Source: Flavimaricola sp.
Lineage (GTDB): Bacteria > Pseudomonadota > Alphaproteobacteria > Rhodobacterales > Rhodobacteraceae
Direction: 5' to 3'
DNA length: 64,000 nucleotides
Assembly: GCA_020629175.1 (NCBI GenBank)
Contig: JAHDDU010000008.1
Coordinates: 1-64,000, forward strand
The position numbers and the translations under genes are program-made. Below, one piece after another: positions 31,051 through 39,091 of this stretch. The notes under the pieces were generated by a model. The model was given only the letters and a program-made list of their open reading frames with translations. It was not told the origin of the DNA and did not search any database. Position 1 is the stretch's first letter. Every line of letters starts with the position of its first letter.

Positions 31051-31134
31051 ATACATCGGCCGTACTTGAAAATAAGGGATATCCTGCAGCCGAGGGCCGC
31101 AGGGCAGTCCGTATGTCGGACGACGGAGGCGAGG

Positions 31135-31959
31135 ATGGACGACCACCCTCACAATTCAAAAAACACCCCGAGTGCGGGTGGCAATCAGCGTGTCGATGCG
31201 CTGGCCAATCGTGTTTTGTCCGTCGTCGCCGAGAGTGTACGGAAATCCTCTCCAGATGCCTTGCCCGCCCATGCCGTGATGAGCGATGCAGTCTTTGATG
31301 CAGCTTTGTCCGTTGAAGCAGACGCGGTCTGGACGGCGCTGGCCAAATATTCAGCAATGGGTGTGCCGTTAGACACGTTATGCGAAACCGTCATCGTGGA
31401 TGTGGCGCGTCGCCTTGGCGATCAGTGGTGCGAAGATGAACTGGGTTTCGCGGGTGTGACCATCGGCTGCGCACGATTGACGGCAGCTCTGCGGCGGCTT
31501 GAGGCGCTGACGCCCCTGCCGTTGGATCCCCGCACGCCGCAGGTTCTGATCCTTGTCGGGAACGAGATTTACCATACGCTAGGCGCGACAGTTCTGGCGG
31601 GCATGATGCGGCGCAGCGGGGTTGAGACCCAGCTGTGGATTGGCGCCGATGTCGCCGCCGTCGCCAGTCATCTTGAGACATCTGAATTTAGTGCGGTTTT
31701 CATCTCGGCCTCCAAGGGAGAGAAAATTGAAAGCCTGCGCCGGCTGGTGGCTACGGCCCATGCAGCCAACCCCGATCTGCCCGTCGTTGTTGGCGGTACG
31801 ATCATCGACACCCCCAACACGCCTGATCAGATCAAGGAGCTGACAGGTGCGAACCACGTGACCAAAGACCCGAACGAGGCCTTGAAGCTTTGCGAAATAC
31901 ACCATCAGCCAGCCCCGCCCGCGATACCGCCAGCCCCAATCCGGACAAAGGGAGGCTGA
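31135..31959 (+). CDS. ppaA: PpaA/AerR-type cobalamin-binding regulator of PpsR
   Basis: This 274-residue protein has a B12-binding-type (SCHIC) domain in its second half, with VLILVGNEIYHTLGATVLAGMMRRSG and FISASKGEKIESLRRLV. In Rhodobacter PpaA/AerR counters PpsR/CrtJ repression in response to light, oxygen and cobalamin. ATG 31135 follows GGAGGCGAGG, so it is preferred over the open frame from 31045. It is 32 bases before ppsR, the standard pairing. The classic DxHxxG cobalamin motif is absent, as in the family. Confidence 0.92.
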   Translation: MDDHPHNSKNTPSAGGNQRVDALANRVLSVVAESVRKSSPDALPAHAVMSDAVFDAALSVEADAVWTALAKYSAMGVPLDTLCETVIVDVARRLGDQWCEDELGFAGVTIGCARLTAALRRLEALTPLPLDPRTPQVLILVGNEIYHTLGATVLAGMMRRSGVETQLWIGADVAAVASHLETSEFSAVFISASKGEKIESLRRLVATAHAANPDLPVVVGGTIIDTPNTPDQIKELTGANHVTKDPNEALKLCEIHHQPAPPAIPPAPIRTKGG

Positions 31960-31965
31960 CGCAAG

Positions 31966-31995
31966 ATGCTCAATCGCACGCAGCGCAACCCATGA
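31966..31995 (+). CDS. Candidate nine-codon leader ORF overlapping the ppsR start
   Basis: ATG at 31966 follows GGAGG (31951-31955) and encodes MLNRTQRNP. Its TGA overlaps the ppsR ATG as ATGA. ppsR itself lacks a ribosome site, so translation may depend on coupling to this leader. It could equally be chance, since the reading frame is very short. Confidence 0.35.
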   Translation: MLNRTQRNP

Positions 31996-33416
31996 CCTCA
32001 CGCGGCGCCAAGTACTGGAATTCTGGTGCGATCCCACTGATTGCGCCGGACATTCTTGGCAATATCATCACCGAGGTGGCGGACATTGCTCTCGTGGTCA
32101 CCGAACAGGGCAAGATCCTGTCTGTGCTGGTTAACCCGGACAATCCCGCATTCAAGCCCATTGAGAAGTACGAAGGCCGCGATATTCGCCAAGCTTTGGC
32201 AATCGAAAGCGCCGAGAAATTCGACGCGCGAATGGCTGAATTTCTGGCCGGTCAGACACTTCGCCGAGGGGTCGAGCTCAACCATGCCGATGATGGCGGC
32301 ATGTGGTCTTTTCCAGTGCGCTATTCGTTCCATCAGATTGGGCCAGATGGCGCTATATTGTTGCTGGGCCGCGACTTGCGCCCCGTCGCCGAAATGCAGC
32401 AGCAACTGGTGAATGCCCAGCTCGCGCTCGAGCGCGATTACGAGGCGCAACGCGAGAGTGACACCCGCTTCCGTGTCATGATGGAAAGTACGCGGGAACC
32501 GATTGTCTTTGTCAGCCTTCAGTCGGGTCAGGTGACAGAGGCGAACTCGGCTGCCGCTGAATTGCTTGGCGTGGACGAAACAGCTCTCATTGGCAAAAGT
32601 TTCTCACCAGAGTTTGAATTGCGCGAGCGTGGCGATCTTATTGAAGCGCTCAGTTCGGCTGCAATGACGGACCGGTCGTCGCCGGTTTCCGTGACGTTGC
32701 GCAAGGGTGGTGCTCAGCTTCATATGACACCGACGTTGTTCCGGGCTGCAGGTCAGCGGCTGCTGATGTGTCGGATTGAGCCCGAGGATGAGCACGCAGT
32801 CCAAGCGGATGGGCTCTCCAGAAACCTGAATGCGCTTTATGAGCAGGGCCCTGACGCAATAGTTTTTGCGGACTCGGATGGCAGCATTCTGTCTGCCAAT
32901 GACGGCTTCCTGTCGCTGATCGACACCGCACATGACCTGAACGTCAAAGGCCGTTCCCTTGCGGATTACCTGCAGCGCGGGTCTGTTGACCTCAAGGTGA
33001 TGATTGACAACGCGGCCCGGTCTGGCCGGATGCGCATGTTCCCGACCAAGATTAGCGGCGCCTTTGGCGGGCCTCGCTCTGTTGAAATTGCAATCACATC
33101 CCTTGATGCCGGCGGCGAACGGATCTTTGGGTTCCTCATCCGCGATGTCAGCAGGATGGATCAAGTACGGCCGGTGAACGCCCCCGTTACAGATGACAAT
33201 GTCCGTTCAGTAATGGAGCTTGTCGGGTCCGCCGCGTTGAAGGAGATCGTGGCTGAGACAACCAATGTGGTTGAGCGGATGTGCATTGAGACTGCAGTTG
33301 AGCTGACGATGAACAACCGTGTCGCGGCTGCCGAAATGCTCGGCCTGTCCCGCCAGTCTCTTTACGTAAAGCTGCGCAAGTATGGTCTGCTGAGCCGGGA
33401 CGAGCCGGAAAGCTAA
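31992..33416 (+). CDS. ppsR: Redox-responsive photosynthesis repressor PpsR/CrtJ
   Basis: This aerobic repressor of bch, crt and other pigment genes binds TGT-N12-ACA sites. It has an N-terminal region and PAS domains, a coiled-coil-like stretch (QQQLVNAQLALERDYEAQ) and a C-terminal Fis-type helix-turn-helix (NNRVAAAEMLGLSRQSLYVKLRKYGL). Cys260 (LLMCRIE) and Cys431 (ERMCIE) match the two redox cysteines known in the family. ATG 31992 gives 474 residues, like Rhodobacter PpsR (464) and CrtJ (469). An upstream frame to 31890 overlaps ppaA. Confidence 0.95.
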   Translation: MTSRGAKYWNSGAIPLIAPDILGNIITEVADIALVVTEQGKILSVLVNPDNPAFKPIEKYEGRDIRQALAIESAEKFDARMAEFLAGQTLRRGVELNHADDGGMWSFPVRYSFHQIGPDGAILLLGRDLRPVAEMQQQLVNAQLALERDYEAQRESDTRFRVMMESTREPIVFVSLQSGQVTEANSAAAELLGVDETALIGKSFSPEFELRERGDLIEALSSAAMTDRSSPVSVTLRKGGAQLHMTPTLFRAAGQRLLMCRIEPEDEHAVQADGLSRNLNALYEQGPDAIVFADSDGSILSANDGFLSLIDTAHDLNVKGRSLADYLQRGSVDLKVMIDNAARSGRMRMFPTKISGAFGGPRSVEIAITSLDAGGERIFGFLIRDVSRMDQVRPVNAPVTDDNVRSVMELVGSAALKEIVAETTNVVERMCIETAVELTMNNRVAAAEMLGLSRQSLYVKLRKYGLLSRDEPES

Positions 33417-33505
33417 CACGATTACATTGAACTGATCGAACGAACCGAAGCCATTCGCGGAAGCGCGTATTGGCCGAGATGTTTTGCCGCCTTCTTTGGT
33501 AGCTT

Positions 33506-33523
33506 TGTCTACTTTAGTTTACA
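33506..33523. promoter_or_regulatory. PpsR/CrtJ operator 1 upstream of bchG
   Basis: TGTCTACTTTAGTTTACA fits TGT-N12-ACA exactly. It is 17 bases from the second bchG site. Confidence 0.82.
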
Positions 33524-33540
33524 CTTGCCGACTCTCGCAA

Positions 33541-33558
33541 TGTCACTCTAGACTGACA
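33541..33558. promoter_or_regulatory. PpsR/CrtJ operator 2 at the bchG start
   Basis: TGTCACTCTAGACTGACA is an exact match with extended TGTCA/TGACA ends, and it finishes three bases before the bchG ATG. It covers a possible -10 (TAGACT, 33549-33554), with TTGCCG 18 bases upstream. Confidence 0.85.
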
Positions 33559-33561
33559 TAC

Positions 33562-34467
33562 ATGAGTGTCACCTCTAGCATACATACCCTGCAGCGCCGC
33601 TGGCCCGAACCACGGGCCGTTCTGACGCTGGTCAAACCCCACACGTGGTTTCCACCGATGTGGGCTTATTTGTGCGGGGTTGTATCCTCGGGGGCGTCGC
33701 CGTCAGGACAGTGGCTGATGGTCATTCTGGGCGTCATCCTTGCAGGCCCCGTTGTGTGTGGGATGTCACAGGCGGCCAACGATTGGTGCGACAGGCACGT
33801 CGATGCAATCAATGAACCCCACCGCCCAATCCCATCGGGCCGTATACCCGGACGTTGGGGCCTCTACATCGCTTTGGGCATGTCCGTCCTGTCCCTCTTT
33901 GTTGGCTACGCGCTGGGGCCTTGGGGCTTTGGCGCTACCATACTTGGCGTCGTGGCGGCCTGGGCCTATTCGGCTGAACCTCTGCGGGCCAAGCGGTCCG
34001 GCCTTTGGGGGCCAGGCCTGTGCGGTTTGGCCTATGAAACGCTGCCGTGGATAACCGGCGCTGCCGTCCTCGCCGCAGGTGCCCCCGCGCCTGCGACGAT
34101 CCTCATTGCTCTCCTCTACGGGATTGGCGCACACGGCATAATGACCCTCAACGATTTCAAGGCGATTGAGGGTGACCGCGCCACAGGCCTTGCCTCGCTG
34201 CCTGTCAGCCTTGGGCCCGACCGCGCAGCCCGCGTGGCCTGCTGGGTTATGGCGCTCCCCCAAGTGGTGGTTATCGCCCTTCTCTTTGCGTGGGGGGCGC
34301 CGGTTTATGCGGCGGCCATCGTGATGCTTCTGGGTGTGCAACTGGCTGCGATGCGTACCCTCCTGTCCGATCCCGAAGGCCGCGCGATGTGGTACCAGGG
34401 CATGGGCATCCTCTTCTATATCAGCGGCATGATGATCGCCGCCTTTGCCCTCCGAGGCCTCGCATGA
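33562..34467 (+). CDS. bchG: Bacteriochlorophyll synthase BchG
   Basis: This UbiA-superfamily membrane prenyltransferase esterifies bacteriochlorophyllide a with geranylgeranyl or phytyl diphosphate. The diphosphate-Mg motif NDWCDRHVDAINEPHRPIPSG is near residue 73-93, and EPLRAKRSG follows. Roughly nine helices; 301 residues from ATG 33562. The open frame to 33484 lies upstream of the operators. No ribosome site precedes the ATG. First gene of bchG-PucC-like-bchP-idi. Confidence 0.96.
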   Translation: MSVTSSIHTLQRRWPEPRAVLTLVKPHTWFPPMWAYLCGVVSSGASPSGQWLMVILGVILAGPVVCGMSQAANDWCDRHVDAINEPHRPIPSGRIPGRWGLYIALGMSVLSLFVGYALGPWGFGATILGVVAAWAYSAEPLRAKRSGLWGPGLCGLAYETLPWITGAAVLAAGAPAPATILIALLYGIGAHGIMTLNDFKAIEGDRATGLASLPVSLGPDRAARVACWVMALPQVVVIALLFAWGAPVYAAAIVMLLGVQLAAMRTLLSDPEGRAMWYQGMGILFYISGMMIAAFALRGLA

Positions 34468-35744
34468 CACTCTCATGGTTCCAGATATTCCGGCTTGGCC
34501 TTGTGCAAATGGCCCTCGGGGCCATCGTTGTCTTGATGACCGCGACGTTCAATCGGCTGATGGTCGTAGAACTCGCTCTGCCCGCTGTCCTCTCCGGCAG
34601 CCTCATCGCGTGGCATTACGGCGTCCAACTCACCCGGCCCAAATGGGGTTATGCCTCGGATGCGGGCGGCAAGCGGACACCGTGGATCATCGGCGGTATG
34701 GCGATGCTGGCCTTGGGCGGTCTTGGCGCAGCCTATGCAATCGCGTTGTTTGAGACGTCTTACGCCGCAGGTCTCACCCTCTCGATCCTGTCCTATGCGC
34801 TGATCGGTCTTGGCGTTGGCGCATCGGGCACATCGCTTTTGGCCCTGATTGCCAGCGCCACAGCCGTCCGCCGCCGTCCGGCGGCAGCGATGATCGTCTG
34901 GCTGATGATGATCTTTGGCATTGCCCTTACCGCCGGCCTTGTCGGTGCGAACCTTGATCCCTACTCCCACGCGCGGCTGATCCGCATCGTGGCCATCGTA
35001 GCGGTCGCCGCAACGCTCCTCACCACACTCGCTGTGTGGGGGATTGAGGCGCGCGTTGTCGCAGAGCGCCAACCCGATCCGATGCCCTTCCGCCAAGGGC
35101 TGGCCGAGGTTTGGTCCGAACGGAGGGCCCGGCATTTCACCGTTTTTGTCTTTCTCTCGATGACCGCCTTCTTCCTGCAAGACCCGATCCTAGAGCCCTA
35201 TGCGGGCCACGTCTTTGGCATGACCGCGGGCGAAAGCACATCGCTGTCGGGCCAGATGCACGGCGGCATGTTTATCGGCATGTTGACCGTCGGCATCTGC
35301 GCCAGCTGGCTGCGCTGGGGCGCATTGCGCACATGGGTGATGGCAGGCTGCCTTGGGTCCGCCGCCACGCTTTGCATCGTCTCGCTGCTAGGGCCATCTG
35401 GCTGGGCCACAGGACTGGTGCTGGCCACCACTGTTCTAGGCTTCTTCAACGGCATGTTCGCCATCGCCGCCATCGGCTCGATGATGACGCTCGCCAGCGA
35501 AGGGCGTGAACGCCGCGAAGGCACACGCATGGGCATTTGGGGTGCGGCTCAGGCCATCGCAGCCGCCATCGGAACGTTGGGCGGTGCAGCCCTCGTCGAT
35601 GCGCTGCGCCTCATGCTCAGCACAACGCAGGCCTATGGGGCCGTGTTCTTCTTACAGGCGGCCCTCTTTGCTGCCAGTGCCTTTATGGCCGCTAAAATTA
35701 TGCAAGGCCGTGCGCCTTCAACCAGCCTAGTCCCGGGAGAATGA
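34464..35744 (+). CDS. PucC-family BCD transporter-like protein (ORF428 type)
   Basis: This is a second LhaA/PucC relative: 426 residues, about 12 helices, with TFNRLMVVELALPAVLSG and DAGGKRTPWIIGG blocks. In Rhodobacter capsulatus a homologue (orf428) lies between bchG and bchP, as here. It probably handles bacteriochlorophyll after its synthesis by BchG, but the exact role is not settled. The start overlaps the bchG stop as ATGA and it precedes bchP by three bases. Confidence 0.92.
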   Translation: MTLSWFQIFRLGLVQMALGAIVVLMTATFNRLMVVELALPAVLSGSLIAWHYGVQLTRPKWGYASDAGGKRTPWIIGGMAMLALGGLGAAYAIALFETSYAAGLTLSILSYALIGLGVGASGTSLLALIASATAVRRRPAAAMIVWLMMIFGIALTAGLVGANLDPYSHARLIRIVAIVAVAATLLTTLAVWGIEARVVAERQPDPMPFRQGLAEVWSERRARHFTVFVFLSMTAFFLQDPILEPYAGHVFGMTAGESTSLSGQMHGGMFIGMLTVGICASWLRWGALRTWVMAGCLGSAATLCIVSLLGPSGWATGLVLATTVLGFFNGMFAIAAIGSMMTLASEGRERREGTRMGIWGAAQAIAAAIGTLGGAALVDALRLMLSTTQAYGAVFFLQAALFAASAFMAAKIMQGRAPSTSLVPGE

Positions 35745-35747
35745 ATT

Positions 35748-36929
35748 ATGGAGTATGACGTCATCGTCGTGGGCGGCGGACCCGCAGGCGCTACCGCCGC
35801 AGAAGACCTTGCCCGCAGTGGGCACAGCGTCGCCATGCTGGACCGCGCAGGCCGGATCAAACCCTGCGGCGGCGCGATCCCGCCCCGTGCCGTGGCTGAT
35901 TTCAACATCCCCGATGATCAGATCGTCGCCAAAATCCAGACCGCGCGCATGATTTCCCCCACACAGCGCAAGGTCGATATCCCGATTGAAAATGGCTACG
36001 TTGGCATGGTCGACCGCGAGCATTTTGACGAGTTCCTCCGCGTCCGTGCCAAAGAAGCCGGCGCACACCGTTACACCGGCACCTACCTGCGCATAGACCG
36101 CGACGACGGGCGCACTGGTGTGACTTTCCGCGATAAGGTCAGCGGCAATGAAATGACCCTCCACACCAAGCTGGTGATCGGTGCCGACGGCGCGCGGTCC
36201 AACGTTGCAAGGGATGAAGTGCCGGGCGGCGATGCCATTCCATATGTCATCGCCTATCACGAAATCATCGAAGCACCTGAACCAACAGCGGCCTATGATC
36301 CCAAGCGCTGCGACGTTGTCTATGACGGCGCGATCAGCCCCGATTTCTATGGCTGGGTGTTCCCGCACGGCACCTCTGCCAGCGTCGGCATGGGCAGCAT
36401 GATCAAGGACGTCGACCTCAAAGAAGCCACGGCCGCTCTGCGCGCCTCATCCGGCCTGTCAGACTGCAAAACCATACGCAAGGAAGGCGCGCCTATCCCA
36501 TTGAAGCCGCTTGATCGCTGGGACAATGGCCGCGATGTGGTGCTGGCGGGTGATGCCGCAGGCGTTGTTGCCCCGTCATCAGGTGAGGGGATTTACTACG
36601 CAATGATGGGCGGGCGCGTGGCTGCCACCGCCGCCGCCGCGACCCTCGCAAGTGGTGAGGTCAAAAACCTGCAACTTGCGCGCAAGATGTTCATGAAAGA
36701 GCACAAGCAAGTGTTCCGTGTCCTCGGCGCCATGCAGAATGCGTACTACAAATCAGACGAACGGCGCGAACGCTTTGTCTCGCTCTGCCATGACATCGAC
36801 GTGCAGCGCCTGACGTTTGAAGCCTACATGAACAAGAAATTGGTCAAGGCCCGCCCCTTGGCACACCTCAAGATCGGGATTAAGAATTTGGCCCATCTGA
36901 TGGGGATCGTCTCTCCCAACAAGGTGTAG
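35748..36929 (+). CDS. bchP: Geranylgeranyl diphosphate/bacteriochlorophyll reductase BchP
   Basis: This FAD/NADPH-dependent reductase saturates three double bonds of the geranylgeranyl tail to give phytyl. The N-terminal dinucleotide fold is VVGGGPAGATAAEDLARSG; KPCGGAIPPRA and VVLAGDAAGVVAPSSGEGI are family blocks. It has 393 residues. The ribosome site GGGAGA lies within the end of the upstream gene. Confidence 0.96.
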   Translation: MEYDVIVVGGGPAGATAAEDLARSGHSVAMLDRAGRIKPCGGAIPPRAVADFNIPDDQIVAKIQTARMISPTQRKVDIPIENGYVGMVDREHFDEFLRVRAKEAGAHRYTGTYLRIDRDDGRTGVTFRDKVSGNEMTLHTKLVIGADGARSNVARDEVPGGDAIPYVIAYHEIIEAPEPTAAYDPKRCDVVYDGAISPDFYGWVFPHGTSASVGMGSMIKDVDLKEATAALRASSGLSDCKTIRKEGAPIPLKPLDRWDNGRDVVLAGDAAGVVAPSSGEGIYYAMMGGRVAATAAAATLASGEVKNLQLARKMFMKEHKQVFRVLGAMQNAYYKSDERRERFVSLCHDIDVQRLTFEAYMNKKLVKARPLAHLKIGIKNLAHLMGIVSPNKV

Positions 36930-36932
36930 GTT

Positions 36933-37484
36933 ATGAACGTCCACAGCACGCCGCCCGCGATAATGATCCCAGCGTGGATCGACGGTGAATTACAGCCGGT
37001 GGAAAAACTTGCCGTGCATCAGCGCGGGTTGCGGCACAAGGCGGTCAGTGTCTTTGTCATGGATGGCACCCGCGTACTGATCCAACAGCGCGCCATGTGC
37101 AAATACCATACCCCCGGCCAATGGGCGAACACCTGCTGCACCCACCCCGATTGGAAGGAAGACCCCCGCGCCTGCGCCATTCGCCGGCTCAACGAAGAAC
37201 TGGGCATAACCGGCGTCGATCCTGTGTTTCGCGAGCAGGTGGAGTACCGCGCAGATGTCGGCGGCGGCCTGATCGAGCACGAGCTTGTCGATATCTTTGT
37301 TGCCAAAGCAGATGACACGCTGGCGCTGGCGTTAAACCCAGAAGAAGTTATGGCAACCCGCTGGGTCGATCTCACGGTCCTCGCCGCAGAAATAGCGGCG
37401 CGCCCCTCTGAATTTACCCCTTGGATGCGCATCTACATGGCCGAACATCACAGCTCGATTTTCGGGGACGAAACGGCGGCCTGA
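36933..37484 (+). CDS. idi: Isopentenyl-diphosphate isomerase type 1
   Basis: This Nudix-fold enzyme interconverts IPP and DMAPP, feeding carotenoid and phytyl synthesis. The active-site Cys lies in NTCCTHP, and the Nudix-like RACAIRRLNEELGI with the EHEL metal/acid region follow. It has 183 residues. It closes the bchG operon, three bases after bchP, and is convergent with the copper genes. Confidence 0.95.
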   Translation: MNVHSTPPAIMIPAWIDGELQPVEKLAVHQRGLRHKAVSVFVMDGTRVLIQQRAMCKYHTPGQWANTCCTHPDWKEDPRACAIRRLNEELGITGVDPVFREQVEYRADVGGGLIEHELVDIFVAKADDTLALALNPEEVMATRWVDLTVLAAEIAARPSEFTPWMRIYMAEHHSSIFGDETAA

Positions 37485-37506
37485 CTCAAGCCACCGTGCC
37501 TTCGCA

Positions 37507-38100
37507 TCAAAGATTGTCTACGTAGCAAGCGGTTAGTTCCGCCACTTCGTCTGGTGTTGCACTGGTCCGAAAGAACTCGGCAAAGCCGATCCCCGGCAAC
37601 ATCAGGTACGTAAACGTCGTGTGGTCGACGAGGTAAAACTCATCCCCGCCCCGCTGCGCCCGGTAAAACACCCGGTATTGCTGAGCGGCTGCCGCAATCT
37701 GCTCTTCCGAGCCGGTCAGCCCGATCATCCGCGGATGAAAGACATCTGCGTAGTCGCGCACCACATCGACCGTATCTCGCGCCGGATCGATGGTGATGAA
37801 CAGCGCGTCAATTTCATGCCCGTGATCCTCTTCCAGAAAATCCATGGCCAGCGCGTTGCGTGCACTGTCCAGAGGGCAGGCATCCGGGCAGAAGGTATAG
37901 CCAAAATAGACCAGCGTGGGCCGCGTGATCATATCAGCATCTGTCACAGTGTTGCCCGTCTCATCGATCAACTCAAACGGCCCGCCAATCGCCGCTTCAC
38001 CAACCGTGCTCGCCCGACACTCTGCAAACTGATCCTGTGCCAGTGCGGGAGCGGACACCGCCGCCAAAGCCCCGGCCATTGCCAATCCTAATCTAATCAT
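37507..38100 (-). CDS. SCO1/SenC family copper protein
   Basis: This exported thioredoxin-fold copper chaperone of cytochrome oxidase assembly has a signal peptide to about residue 21 (APALAQ), a copper motif GYTFCPDACPLD (CxxxC) and a distal His in VDHTTFTY. Relatives (SenC, PrrC) in Rhodobacter link oxidase activity to photosynthesis gene control. It is translationally coupled to the upstream PCuAC gene (ATGA overlap). Confidence 0.9.
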   Translation of the reverse strand: MIRLGLAMAGALAAVSAPALAQDQFAECRASTVGEAAIGGPFELIDETGNTVTDADMITRPTLVYFGYTFCPDACPLDSARNALAMDFLEEDHGHEIDALFITIDPARDTVDVVRDYADVFHPRMIGLTGSEEQIAAAAQQYRVFYRAQRGGDEFYLVDHTTFTYLMLPGIGFAEFFRTSATPDEVAELTACYVDNL

Positions 38101-38615
38101 TCGCCATCCTCCTCATGCATATCATCGTGGTCGATATCGGACATGTCAGTCCCGGTTTGACCCGTTGTCGCAGGTACCCGGGCTTCGACCTTGAAGACAA
38201 TGTCAAGCTCCCCGGCCGTTTCAAAAACCAACGTCGCAGGGATATCTTCGTTTACCTCAAACGGATCGCCGCCAAGGCCCATAAACATTATGTGAAAGCT
38301 GCCAGGCTCTAGGGAGACGGTCGCACCCGCCGGTATAACAAGTCCCCCCATGACATGCTGCATGCGCGTGATATCGCCGTCAGTGATGGTTTCATGAAGC
38401 ATGACGCGCGGAAAGTCAGCGCGAACGTCGATGAGTGTTTCGTCGACATCCCCTGTATTTGTGATGCTTAGATAGCCCACTCCAGTTTGCGCCGTCACGG
38501 GCGTCTCATATGAGATGGGGTCGCTAATGACGAGATCGCCAACGGCAAATTCGTCAGCGAACGCCATAAATGGGAGCGCGGCAAAGCCTGCCGCTGCAAA
38601 GAGGTCTGTTTTCAT
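38097..38615 (-). CDS. PCuAC periplasmic copper chaperone
   Basis: This 172-residue exported protein of the DUF461/PCuAC family has a Met/His copper site spread over MLHET, MQHVMGG and FHIMFMGL. The signal peptide ends near MAFAD. A His/Asp-rich tail (DIDHDDMHEEDGE) may also bind metal. PCuAC proteins pass Cu(I) to Sco and the CuA or CuB site of oxidases. It precedes the Sco gene with a four-base overlap. Confidence 0.9.
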   Translation of the reverse strand: MKTDLFAAAGFAALPFMAFADEFAVGDLVISDPISYETPVTAQTGVGYLSITNTGDVDETLIDVRADFPRVMLHETITDGDITRMQHVMGGLVIPAGATVSLEPGSFHIMFMGLGGDPFEVNEDIPATLVFETAGELDIVFKVEARVPATTGQTGTDMSDIDHDDMHEEDGE

Positions 38616-38674
38616 TGTCTTAGTCCTGAGAGGTGCGCCGTTGTGAGGCGCCGTTTCGTATCAGATGGCTACAC

Positions 38675-39040
38675 TCAGACCAAAGGCGGCGGCGCGCGTG
38701 CCTCCGCGACGCCAAATCCAGCAGTCCCGGCAATGCCAGAACGAAACCCGCCAAAGTCTGCTGTTCTGTACGCGATCAGCGATTGCAGGGTCCATGTCCC
38801 ACCCGGAAGATCAGCACCAGAGACGAGGCGGCATGCTTCACAATCGGCGGCAAGCTCATGTGGTCTGTGTGACGCATCCAGACAAAGATCTTCAACGCTG
38901 CCGCCAGCCTCAAAGAACGCCAAAAGCTGATCGTCGACAGGCGGTGCAGCACGGTGCGCAAACCCGGCAGTCACCAACCCGATCGCAACGAGTGCAATCA
39001 GTGCGCCGCGCGCCAATATATGGGAGGCAATGGCTCTCAT
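38675..39040 (-). CDS. Small exported protein of unknown function with a CxxC motif
   Basis: This 121-residue protein has an N-terminal hydrophobic segment (RGALIALVAIGLVTAG) that could be a signal or anchor, then DCEACRL, a possible metal or redox site. It resembles small DUF2946-like proteins near copper genes, but I cannot confirm the family. It lies 59 bases upstream of the PCuAC gene on the same strand and is probably cotranscribed. A TTG in the same frame at 39076 would lengthen it; I prefer ATG 39040. Confidence 0.65.
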   Translation of the reverse strand: MRAIASHILARGALIALVAIGLVTAGFAHRAAPPVDDQLLAFFEAGGSVEDLCLDASHRPHELAADCEACRLVSGADLPGGTWTLQSLIAYRTADFGGFRSGIAGTAGFGVAEARAPPPLV

Positions 39041-39091
39041 GCGCCAAGGGTTATGCGAAGCGTGAGACCGAGCCAAGCGACAATACTGTGA

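Noticed and set aside
39040-39076. Extension of the small CxxC protein to TTG at 39076
   Set aside because: The extension has no hydrophobic signal character and no ribosome site; ATG 39040 begins directly before the hydrophobic segment.
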